A stretch of DNA of 10,184 bases from Propionibacteriaceae bacterium (GTDB lineage: Bacteria; Actinomycetota; Actinomycetes; Propionibacteriales; Propionibacteriaceae), in assembly GCA_031260385.1 (NCBI GenBank), contig JAIRKB010000310.1:1-10184 (forward strand). Direction: 5' to 3'. A program made the position numbers and the translations under genes. The notes under the pieces were generated by a model that was given only the letters and a program-made list of their open reading frames with translations, made no database searches and was not told the DNA's origin. Numbering within the stretch: position 1 is the stretch's first letter; each line of letters begins with the position of its first letter. Positions 1 through 5,566 of the stretch are shown here, piece after piece.

Positions 1-21
1 CGATGATCGCGCCTGGGATTG

Positions 22-46
22 CTAGGCGTTTCCTAGTCTTCTTTTT
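22..46 (+). terminator. Weak hairpin followed by a T-rich run
   Basis: Five-base arms CTAGG (22-26) and CCTAG (32-36) enclose a 5-nt loop, and a pyrimidine run TCTTCTTTTT follows. The form is that of a short intrinsic terminator for a rightward gene that would lie left of the window. The stem is short, so the call is tentative. Confidence 0.3.
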
Positions 47-134
47 GGTTGTCATTGTGGGTTGTTCTCCTGTGAGGGGTTTTGTTTTCGTTGGCGCTTT
101 CTGGGGTTGTGTCCTTAGGTTGGCTGCCGGGGGT

Positions 135-165
135 CCTGCAGCGCCCCGGGACGGGCGCGCAGGAT
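135..165 (-). terminator. Strong GC hairpin 3' of the 90-aa gene
   Basis: TCCTGC (135-140) pairs with GCAGGA (160-165), and GCGCCC (142-147) pairs with GGGCGC (154-159). This gives a 12-bp stem with one bulged A (141) and a 6-nt loop. It starts 48 bp past the stop of the leftward gene that ends at 214. No U-tract follows on either strand, as is common for actinobacterial terminators. A second small hairpin, CAAGA-TTCG-TCTTG (177-190), sits between it and the stop; on the minus strand it is followed by TTT. Termination of the leftward transcript is inferred from position and stability. Confidence 0.5.
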
Positions 166-213
166 GCCTGGTAAACAAGATTCGTCTTGGTCTGGCGGTT
201 CGCAATGACGGGT

Positions 214-486
214 TCACTTGTCGATGGAGGTGACTCTCCACCAGTGGGGTTCTTCGACGGCGAGGTCGACTTGGACGGTTTGGCCGGTTAGGCGGTCCAT
301 TCCGGTTAGGCGCCACATGGGTTGTTGGGGGGAGGTGAGGGGGGTTTCGGCGGTTAAGGACCACCAGGGGGCATAGTCTATCCAGGCTTTGGGGCGCCCG
401 CAGACGAGATAGCGGTGGCCAGACATTTCGAAACTTCGAGGCACACCCGTGTCGGAAGACCAGACGGCAATCAGATCACCAATCAT
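214..486 (-). CDS. Small DUF6504-like protein, probably SOS-regulated
   Basis: A 90-residue soluble protein of unknown function, with no signal peptide or membrane segment. ATG at 486 is chosen because AAGGTGG lies 5 nt upstream. The same frame stays open to 822, but that part is antisense to prfB. The protein is rich in aromatic residues: R25-Y26-L27-V28, then W35-I-D-Y and W41-W42, a W58-R-L strand, V71-Q-V-D-L, and a closing W82-W83-R-V. From memory, this W/R pattern and length resemble the uncharacterised actinobacterial DUF6504 family, members of which I recall near error-prone polymerase genes; that is recall, not a search. The gene diverges from prfB. Its promoter is overlaid by LexA-like boxes, which supports a DNA-damage role by inference only. 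Existence of the gene is well supported; the family assignment is moderate. Confidence 0.7.
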   Translation of the reverse strand: MIGDLIAVWSSDTGVPRSFEMSGHRYLVCGRPKAWIDYAPWWSLTAETPLTSPQQPMWRLTGMDRLTGQTVQVDLAVEEPHWWRVTSIDK

Positions 487-505
487 TTCACACCACCTTG
501 ATAGA

Positions 506-521
506 TCGAACATACGTACGA
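506..521. promoter_or_regulatory. LexA/SOS-box-like palindrome 1
   Basis: TCGAACATACGTACGA matches the Gram-positive/actinobacterial SOS-box pattern TCGAAC-N4-GTTCGA at 11 of 12 defined positions; the exception is A518. It lies 20 bp upstream of the ATG at 486, in the expected early transcribed region of the leftward gene. LexA binding is inferred from this match and from the paired second site. Confidence 0.6.
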
Positions 522-532
522 CGGGAAGAGCA

Positions 533-561
533 AGCATAGTACATACGTTCGACAAATGCAA
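533..561 (-). promoter_or_regulatory. Putative promoter of the 90-aa gene
   Basis: On the minus strand, TTGCAT (556-561) and TATGCT (533-538) are separated by 17 bp, a sigma70-type arrangement. The hexamer matches are modest (3/6 and 4/6). Transcription would start near 526, between the two SOS-like boxes, and would leave a leader of about 40 nt before the ATG at 486. Confidence 0.4.
537..552. promoter_or_regulatory. LexA/SOS-box-like palindrome 2
   Basis: TAGTACATACGTTCGA matches TCGAAC-N4-GTTCGA at 10 of 12 positions, with the right arm perfect. It has the same central ATAC as box 1 and is offset from it by exactly 31 bp, about three helical turns. It falls inside the -35/-10 spacer of the leftward promoter, where a repressor would block RNA polymerase. 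Confidence 0.5.
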
Positions 562-630
562 GGGTGAATCTTGTTTCAAAGGCGCGTACGGTTCGATCTT
601 CCAGGGCCCAGACCGGTAAACTGCTGCCCT

Positions 631-1740
631 GTGGCGACTGTAGACGATATCCGCAGCCTGTGGGCTGATCTCGATCAGACCTTGGCATCGATCGAGGCGG
701 TTATCGACATCCCCCGAAAACGAGGGGAAATCGCGGTCTTGGAGGACCAGGTCGCCGTCCCAGACCTCTGGTCGGATCCTGAACACGCCCAAACCGTCAC
801 CTCGCAACTGTCCCGCCTCCAAGCCGAGGTTGAGCGGGTGACGACTCTGCGCGGGGGGCTTGATGACGCGATGGTGCTCATTGAGCTCGGCGTCGAAGAA
901 GACGATCCTGAGACCTTGGCGGAAGCCAATGCCACGCTAACCGCGATGAAAGACAAGGTTGAAGCCCTGGAAGTCCGTACCCTCCTCAACGGCGAATACG
1001 ACGACCGCGACGCCCTGGTGACGATCCGTTCCGAAGCCGGCGGCGTTGACGCGGCCGATTTCGCGGAGATGTTGTTACGGATGTACCTCCGCTGGGCCGA
1101 TCGCCATGGCTATGCCACCGAAATCTATGACATCTCCTACGCCGAGGAAGCCGGCATCAAGTCGGCGACCTTCCAGGTGAGGGCCCCCTTCGCCTATGGC
1201 ACCCTCTCGGTCGAGCAGGGCACCCACCGCCTCGTACGAATCTCACCGTTCGACAACCAGGGGCGCCGCCAGACCGGGTTCGCCGGCGTCGAGGTCCTGC
1301 CGGTCACCCAGGAGGCTGATCACATCGACATCCCCGAGGCTGATATCCGGGTCGACGTCTTCCGCTCTTCGGGCCCCGGGGGCCAGTCGGTCAACACCAC
1401 CGACTCTGCCGTCAGGATCACCCACCTCCCGACCGGCCTAGTCGTCTCCTGCCAAAACGAGAAGTCGCAACTGCAGAACAAACAAGCCGCTCTCCGCGTC
1501 CTCCAATCCCGCCTCCTAGAGCGAGTACGCGCCGAACGGGAAGCCGAGTTGCGCCAGCTCAAGGGTGACGGCGGAAACTCTTGGGGGTCGCAAATGCGCA
1601 GTTACGTCCTCCACCCATACCAGATGGTGAAGGATTTGCGGACGGAATACGAGGTGGGCAACCCGATGGCGGTCTTTGATGGTGATCTTGATGGCTTCAT
1701 CGACGCGGGAATCCGCTGGAAACGCCAACAGGGCAATTAG
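631..1740 (+). CDS. prfB: Peptide chain release factor 2 (RF2)
   Basis: RF2 recognises UGA and UAA stop codons and triggers release of the finished peptide on the ribosome. The frame is open from a TTG at 571, but starting at GTG 631 gives 369 residues, the usual RF2 length. It also places the SPF codon-recognition tripeptide at residues 205-207 and the catalytic GGQ at 250-252, the same numbering as E. coli RF2; the 20 residues upstream do not look like RF2. There is no clear Shine-Dalgarno at 631, so the start is chosen on homology. The N-terminal helical domain, the GxGGVDAADFAEMLLRMY-type segment and the conserved tail with NSWGSQMRSY, LHPYQMVKDLRT and F-I-D are all present. No programmed frameshift is needed. 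The gene leads the ftsEX-smpB block, as in other Actinobacteria. Confidence 0.95.
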   Translation: MATVDDIRSLWADLDQTLASIEAVIDIPRKRGEIAVLEDQVAVPDLWSDPEHAQTVTSQLSRLQAEVERVTTLRGGLDDAMVLIELGVEEDDPETLAEANATLTAMKDKVEALEVRTLLNGEYDDRDALVTIRSEAGGVDAADFAEMLLRMYLRWADRHGYATEIYDISYAEEAGIKSATFQVRAPFAYGTLSVEQGTHRLVRISPFDNQGRRQTGFAGVEVLPVTQEADHIDIPEADIRVDVFRSSGPGGQSVNTTDSAVRITHLPTGLVVSCQNEKSQLQNKQAALRVLQSRLLERVRAEREAELRQLKGDGGNSWGSQMRSYVLHPYQMVKDLRTEYEVGNPMAVFDGDLDGFIDAGIRWKRQQGN

Positions 1741-1756
1741 ACTACGAAGTGTCGAA

Positions 1757-1785
1757 TTGAGGAAAACCTGAGAGTTTGATAAGAT
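1757..1785 (+). promoter_or_regulatory. Putative ftsEX promoter
   Basis: TTGAGG (1757-1762) and TAAGAT (1780-1785) are separated by exactly 17 bp, and each matches the sigma70-type consensus at 4 of 6 bases. The pair lies in the 68-bp gap after prfB and would start transcription near 1792, just before the ribosome-binding site of ftsE. It gives ftsEX a promoter of its own in addition to any read-through from prfB. Confidence 0.55.
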
Positions 1786-1793
1786 TTCTCAGG
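1767..1793. promoter_or_regulatory. Inverted repeat around the ftsE -10 box
   Basis: CCTGAGA (1767-1773) and TCTCAGG (1787-1793) are perfect 7-bp arms separated by 13 bp, centred on the first base of the -10 hexamer. The symmetry and position suit an operator for a dimeric regulator. A terminator for prfB is the alternative, but the loop is long and there is no T-run. Confidence 0.45.
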
Positions 1794-1808
1794 ATAGAGA
1801 GGTAAGCA

Positions 1809-2495
1809 GTGATTAAATTTGAGGAAGTCTCTCGGATCTATGAGGGCCAGACCAGAGCGGCGCTGGCCAATATTCAGATCGAGATTGAGAAAGGTGAGTT
1901 CGTCTTCCTAGTTGGGGGTTCAGGCTCAGGTAAATCGACCCTCTTAAAACTGGTGCTCAGAGAGTTTCGTCCGACCACCGGGCGGATCTACGTCGCTGGC
2001 AAGGATGTCGCTGCCCTCCCAGAACGCAAGATTCCCGCCTTGCGGCGCGAGATCGGCATGGTTAGCCAAGACTTTCGCTTGCTGCCCGGCAAAACGGTGT
2101 TCGAGAACGTCGCTTTTGCCTTGCAGGTGATCGGCAAGCCCCGCTCCCTGATCCGCAAGGTCGTGCCCGATACCCTCGAGTTAGTCGGCCTTGGCGACAA
2201 GTCTGATCGACGCCCCGACGAACTGTCCGGTGGTGAGCAACAGCGGGTCGCCATCGCGCGGGCCTTTGTCAACCACCCCAAGATCCTCTTGGCCGACGAA
2301 CCGACCGGGAACCTCGACCCCGATACCTCCGTTGGCATCATGCGTCTTCTAGATCGCATTAACCGTTCCGATACCACGGTCGTGATGGCCACCCATGACT
2401 GGGCCATGGTCGACCAGATGCGTAAACGCGTCGTGGAACTGGAAGCCGGACACGTCGTCCGCGACCAGGCCCGCGGCATTTACGGCGCGAGATGA
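1809..2495 (+). CDS. ftsE: Cell-division ABC ATPase FtsE
   Basis: Cytoplasmic ATPase of the FtsEX complex, which uses ATP to drive a conformational change in FtsX that switches on an external peptidoglycan hydrolase at the division site. The 228-residue length is normal for FtsE. All nucleotide-binding motifs are intact: Walker A GGSGSGKST (36-44), Q-loop Q87, signature LSGGEQQR (139-146), Walker B with ADEPTGNLD (159-170) and the switch histidine H196. The start is GTG, with GAGAGG a few bases upstream. A promoter with a surrounding inverted repeat lies just before the gene, and ftsX follows 9 bp after the stop, so the two are co-transcribed. Confidence 0.96.
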   Translation: MIKFEEVSRIYEGQTRAALANIQIEIEKGEFVFLVGGSGSGKSTLLKLVLREFRPTTGRIYVAGKDVAALPERKIPALRREIGMVSQDFRLLPGKTVFENVAFALQVIGKPRSLIRKVVPDTLELVGLGDKSDRRPDELSGGEQQRVAIARAFVNHPKILLADEPTGNLDPDTSVGIMRLLDRINRSDTTVVMATHDWAMVDQMRKRVVELEAGHVVRDQARGIYGAR

Positions 2496-2504
2496 GAGGA
2501 AGCC

Positions 2505-3407
2505 ATGCGTCACACATTTTCTGAAACCCTGTCTGGTCTAAGGCGGAATGCTGGCATCACCATGGCGGTCATTGTGACCATGTGGGTGTCTTTGTCGCTC
2601 TTTGGCGCCGGTATCATCGCCGCGCAGCAAGTCAACCTTCTGAAAGACGAGTGGTACGACAAGGTCGAAGTCACGGTCTACCTGTGCACGGCGAAGATGT
2701 CCGGCACGAACTGTGACCCCGGTCAGGACATCACCGATCAGCAGAGGCGCTTGCTTCGAAACGCGATCGAAAATAACTCCGAGGTCGAGGTGGTCCACTA
2801 CGAGTCCAAGGAAGAAGCCTTCGTCCAGTTCCAAAAGGTTTTCAAGGACTCTCCGATCCTCGATGCCTTAACCCTCGAAGAAATGCAGGACTCCTTCAGG
2901 GTCAAGCTTGTTGATCCGACCCAGCACGACGGTTTATATTCGCAGATCCAAAACATGGCTGGCGTCCAGCGGGTCCAAGATCTCCATGAGATCCTCGACC
3001 CGGTTTTCAAGGTCCTCGCCGCTCTTCAGTGGGGTACGATCGGGCTGTCGATTCTGCTGCTCCTAGCGGCCGCGCTCCAGATTAGTACGACTATCCGGAT
3101 GGCGACCTTTACCCGTGGCCGGGAGATCGGCATCATGCGCCTGGTTGGGGCCTCAAACTTCTACATCATGACCCCATTCCTACTCGAATCCTTGGTCGCC
3201 GCCCTAATTGGCGCGGTCTGCGCCTCGGGGACGCTACTATTCGGGGTCTGGTTCCTAATCAAGCGCAACTCCCAAGGCTTCCTAGAGTCCTTCCGTACGG
3301 TTGACTGGCCGGAAACCCTGATCGCGGTCGGTGCGGTCTTTGGTGTGGCGATTGTTTTGTCGATCATTCCAACGATCATCTCCGCGCGCCGCTACCTCCG
3401 CGTCTAA
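2505..3407 (+). CDS. ftsX: Cell-division membrane protein FtsX
   Basis: Membrane partner of FtsE, of normal length at 300 residues. It has a short cytoplasmic N-terminus, TM1 at about 18-40, an extracellular domain at about 41-170, and TM2 to TM4 at about 173-194, 220-252 and 271-292. The conserved segment REIGIMRLVGAS (206-217) is the cytoplasmic FtsX signature. The extracellular domain carries two cysteines, C61 and C70, which could form a disulfide (inference). This domain is the part that contacts the hydrolase in studied FtsEX systems. The start ATG has AGAGGAA upstream. The gene is followed at once by a strong terminator that separates it from the peptidase gene. Confidence 0.95.
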   Translation: MRHTFSETLSGLRRNAGITMAVIVTMWVSLSLFGAGIIAAQQVNLLKDEWYDKVEVTVYLCTAKMSGTNCDPGQDITDQQRRLLRNAIENNSEVEVVHYESKEEAFVQFQKVFKDSPILDALTLEEMQDSFRVKLVDPTQHDGLYSQIQNMAGVQRVQDLHEILDPVFKVLAALQWGTIGLSILLLLAAALQISTTIRMATFTRGREIGIMRLVGASNFYIMTPFLLESLVAALIGAVCASGTLLFGVWFLIKRNSQGFLESFRTVDWPETLIAVGAVFGVAIVLSIIPTIISARRYLRV

Positions 3408-3431
3408 GCTCAAGGGTTCCTTGAGCCTTTT
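3408..3431 (+). terminator. Intrinsic terminator after ftsX
   Basis: GCTCAAGG (3408-3415) and CCTTGAGC (3419-3426) form a perfect 8-bp stem with a 3-nt loop, followed by C and TTTT (3428-3431). The stem begins on the base after the ftsX stop codon. This is the clearest intrinsic terminator in the window and implies that the peptidase gene has its own promoter. Confidence 0.8.
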
Positions 3432-3483
3432 GGGGCAAACACGCTTTAGATCACTGGTTTCCGTGGCATCACGGTATTTCGTC

Positions 3484-3504
3484 GCTATCGTAATCATTAT
3501 CATT
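3484..3504 (-). promoter_or_regulatory. Fur/Zur-like AT-rich site upstream of the peptidase gene
   Basis: Read on the minus strand, this stretch contains three consecutive hexamers, GATAAT, GATTAC and GATAGC, close to the repeated GATAAT of Fur-family operators. Its left half, ATGATAAT, matches the palindromic form exactly and its right half matches partly. It lies 62-82 bp before the ATG of a zinc peptidase. Fur-type consensus sites vary in Actinobacteria, so this is a weak call. Confidence 0.25.
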
Positions 3505-3565
3505 CCGGCGACCGCCCCCTCCGCCGAATACGGGGTAATGGCGTTCGCAGAAGGACGGAGGAACC

Positions 3566-4855
3566 ATGATGTCTCATACGGCTTGGACCCCCCGCCTGGC
3601 CGCGATTGGCTGTGCGGTGGCGATAGCGCTTGGTGGGTTATTGGTGGCGGCGCAAGCCGAGGATCTAGACACTGAGAAGTCCAAGGCTGATAGTGCCGTA
3701 GCTTCTGCCCAAGAGGTGGTCAGCCAATCTGAGGCGGCCCTCAATCTGGCGAAGCAACGGGTTGCCGACGCGCAGAGCAGGGTCGCTGAGGCCCAGACGG
3801 CTTTTGAAGCCGCCCAAGCCGTTGCCGACTCCGCCCGTCAGTTAGCGGCCTTGCGGTCGGCAGAACTAGCCGCCGCTCAGCAAGCCCTCGCCTCGGCCAA
3901 AGTGGTGGAAGCCGAAGGGCAAGAGAAAGTTGACGTCCAACGCGATGCCGTCGGAGCGTACGCCCGTTCCATCGTCCAAGATAGCTACCCGCTAGTCTCG
4001 TTTGCGGCCCTCTTCGACACGAAGTCAACGGCTTCACTATCGGATCGCCTGCAATGGAATGAGACCGTTCTCGCCGCCAATCAGTATGATCTCAACAATC
4101 TGCGGAAACTTCAGGTCGCCTTGGTGGCTGCTCGCCTAGAGTCTGAGCGCCTTGAGAAAGCCGCCGCAGAAGCCAAGTTGATCGCTGACGAACAGTTGGC
4201 CGTCGCCGAAGCCGCCGAGACCGCCGCTGAAGCGGCGCGCAACTCCCTCCAGATCGCTCTTGATGAGCAGCGGGCCGCTCAAGCCGCTGCGGCCCAGGCT
4301 TTGGCGGACGATCAGCAAGCGCTCGCTGAAGCGAAAGCCGAACAGACTGCCGTTAATGATCGGATCGCAGAAGCCGCGCGGGCAGCCGAACGTAAGCGCC
4401 AAGAAGAGGCGGCGGCTGCCGCTGCGGCTGGCCAAGCGCCAGCCCCCCAGACCTCCTCTACCGGGCTGATTTGGCCCCACGGCGGCTGGATCACCTCGCC
4501 GTATGGCTATCGCGTCCACCCGATCTGGGGGACTTGGCGGTGGCATGATGGCGTCGATATTGGGATTGGCTGTGGGACGCCGATCAAAGCGATGGCCTCC
4601 GGGGTTGTCACCGACGCCTACTATCACTTCTCATACGGCAATCGGATCTTTGTCGACCATGGCTGGGTTAATGGACGCTATTTGGTTAGCTCTTATAACC
4701 ATATGTCCGGGTTTGCGGCTGGTGCCGGGCAGTGGGTCTCCCAAGGCCAAACCATTGGCTATATCGGTTCGACCGGTGATTCGACCGGTTGCCATGATCA
4801 CCTGATGTTGTGGGTGAACGGCTCCACGGTCAACCCCCTGGATTATCTACCCTAG
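3566..4855 (+). CDS. Secreted coiled-coil M23 peptidase, likely FtsEX effector
   Basis: A probable cell-wall hydrolase that cuts peptidoglycan cross-bridges or stem peptides outside the cell. It has 429 residues. A signal peptide runs to about residue 31, with basic R10, a hydrophobic stretch at 11-28 and a likely cut near A-Q-A. An Ala/Glu/Gln-rich coiled coil follows at about 33-285 with a non-helical break near 140-175, then a short Ala/Pro linker and the M23/LytM domain at about 300-429. Zinc and catalytic residues are all present: H327 and D331 in HDGVD, H379 in YNHMSG, and H410 and H412 in CHDH. The usual HLHFEV segment reads HDHLMLW here. GGAGGAA precedes ATG 3566; ATG 3569 is equally possible. 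Coiled-coil hydrolases are the known FtsEX partners (EnvC, PcsB, CwlO, RipC), and its position after ftsX fits that role. Confidence 0.9.
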   Translation: MMSHTAWTPRLAAIGCAVAIALGGLLVAAQAEDLDTEKSKADSAVASAQEVVSQSEAALNLAKQRVADAQSRVAEAQTAFEAAQAVADSARQLAALRSAELAAAQQALASAKVVEAEGQEKVDVQRDAVGAYARSIVQDSYPLVSFAALFDTKSTASLSDRLQWNETVLAANQYDLNNLRKLQVALVAARLESERLEKAAAEAKLIADEQLAVAEAAETAAEAARNSLQIALDEQRAAQAAAAQALADDQQALAEAKAEQTAVNDRIAEAARAAERKRQEEAAAAAAAGQAPAPQTSSTGLIWPHGGWITSPYGYRVHPIWGTWRWHDGVDIGIGCGTPIKAMASGVVTDAYYHFSYGNRIFVDHGWVNGRYLVSSYNHMSGFAAGAGQWVSQGQTIGYIGSTGDSTGCHDHLMLWVNGSTVNPLDYLP

Positions 4856-4867
4856 GTTTACAACCGA

Positions 4868-4910
4868 GAGGGGGGCGACCCCCTCAACCCCCGCGGCGGG
4901 CTTCCCCGCC
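4868..4910 (+). terminator. Tandem GC-rich hairpins after the peptidase gene
   Basis: Hairpin one has arms GAGGGGG (4868-4874) and CCCCCTC (4879-4885) with a GCGA tetraloop. Hairpin two has arms GGCGGG (4895-4900) and CCCGCC (4905-4910) with a CTTC loop. They lie 13-55 bp past the peptidase stop. Neither is followed by a T-tract. Termination is inferred from stability and position. Confidence 0.5.
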
Positions 4911-4914
4911 CATG

Positions 4915-4947
4915 GTCCGTGATAGTTCGTAATAGTCCGTGGTAGTC
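4915..4947 (+). repeat. Three-copy 10-bp tandem repeat upstream of smpB
   Basis: Units GTCCGTGATA (4915-4924), GTTCGTAATA (4925-4934) and GTCCGTGGTA (4935-4944), then a partial GTC, follow the pattern GTYCGTRRTA with a period of exactly one helical turn. They end about 35 bp before the smpB ATG. The function is not known; possibilities are same-face binding of a regulator or simple local duplication. Confidence 0.65.
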
Positions 4948-4980
4948 TTTTGCGGTTGGGTACGACCGTTAGGAGGCGCG

Positions 4981-5451
4981 ATGGTAAAGGAGACTGGGCG
5001 GAAGCTTGTCACCCAAAACAAGAAAGCGCGCCACGACTATCATCTGCACGACACCTTCGAAGCCGGGATTGTCTTGAGCGGTACGGAAGTGAAGTCGCTG
5101 CGGGCGGGGCGGGCCTCGCTAGCTGAGGCCTATGTCACGGTCGATAGTGGTGAGGTCTGGTTGCGTAATGCCAATATCGCCGAATATGCCTATGGGACAT
5201 GGACTAACCACGCCCCAAAGCGGGCCCGCAAGTTGCTGCTCCACCGTAAAGAGATTGCCAAGTTGGCCCGCGAGTCCGATGCCTCCGGGCGGACGATCGT
5301 GCCGCTGCAGATTTATTTCCAGGATGGTTATGCTAAGGTCCTGATCGCGGTGGCAACCGGGAAGCGGGAGTGGGACAAGCGGCAGACGATCGCTGAACGG
5401 GATGCCAAAATGGAGGCCCAGCGCGCTTTGAGGGCCCGAAATAAGCGCTAG
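4981..5451 (+). CDS. smpB: SsrA-binding protein SmpB
   Basis: SmpB binds the tRNA-like part of tmRNA and delivers it to stalled ribosomes, where trans-translation tags the incomplete peptide for degradation. The protein is 156 residues, the usual length. It starts with the conserved N-K-K-A-R-H-D-Y region, then T-F-E-A-G-I and G-T-E-V-K-S-L-R. It ends with the expected basic tail that includes G-K-R and D-K-R followed by an R-rich helix. ATG 4981 is chosen because AGGAGG lies 5 nt upstream; an in-frame GTG at 4939 would add 14 unrelated residues. The gene closes the prfB-ftsEX block. The tmRNA gene, often next to smpB, is not seen in the gap that follows. Confidence 0.96.
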   Translation: MVKETGRKLVTQNKKARHDYHLHDTFEAGIVLSGTEVKSLRAGRASLAEAYVTVDSGEVWLRNANIAEYAYGTWTNHAPKRARKLLLHRKEIAKLARESDASGRTIVPLQIYFQDGYAKVLIAVATGKREWDKRQTIAERDAKMEAQRALRARNKR

Positions 5452-5474
5452 CGCAAAAAAAGGTAACAATAATT

Positions 5475-5490
5475 CTGGAAACTCTTCCAG
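5475..5490 (+). terminator. Short hairpin after smpB
   Basis: CTGGAA (5475-5480) and TTCCAG (5485-5490) form a perfect 6-bp stem with an ACTC loop, 23 bp past the smpB stop. Only TT follows, then a run of C, so this is a weak terminator candidate at best. Confidence 0.3.
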
Positions 5491-5519
5491 TTGCCCCCGC
5501 TTCGTCGAGTATCATGATC

Positions 5520-5544
5520 CATGGGGGCCGAGGTGGGCTCCATG
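5520..5544. promoter_or_regulatory. Imperfect inverted repeat before the ABC operon
   Basis: CATGG...GCC and GGC...CCATG form an imperfect palindrome around a GAGGTG centre. It lies about 22 bp upstream of the ABC ATPase start, between a TATCAT sequence (5510-5515, a possible -10 with no good -35) and the ribosome-binding region. It could be an operator or a leader hairpin. Confidence 0.3.
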
Positions 5545-5566
5545 AATTTACGATCAGGACGGGGTC

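Noticed and set aside
3..233. 76-residue rightward open frame with a hydrophobic, lipoprotein-like start
   Set aside because: It has no ribosome-binding site, its composition follows the local G/T-rich strand, it runs through the strong hairpin at 135-165 and into the 3' end of the opposite gene. It looks like chance.
581..596. Third possible SOS box near 581-596
   Set aside because: Only the right half GTTCGA is present and the left half does not match.
571..630. TTG start for prfB at 571 and a possible RF2 programmed frameshift
   Set aside because: The 20 extra residues do not resemble RF2. Starting at 631 gives exact E. coli numbering for SPF and GGQ in one continuous frame, so no frameshift is present.
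487..822. Longer version of the leftward 90-aa gene (202 residues)
   Set aside because: The extra N-terminal part is antisense to prfB, and a strong Shine-Dalgarno supports ATG 486.
4136..4627. 163-residue leftward frame inside the peptidase gene
   Set aside because: It is a shadow of the Ala-rich coiled-coil coding sequence, with no start signal and no plausible product.
4939..4980. GTG at 4939 as the smpB start
   Set aside because: The added residues are not SmpB-like and begin inside the decamer repeat, whereas AGGAGG is well placed for ATG 4981.
5452..5566. tmRNA (ssrA) gene next to smpB
   Set aside because: The gap is only 115 bp and shows no tRNA-like ends or tag-peptide reading frame.
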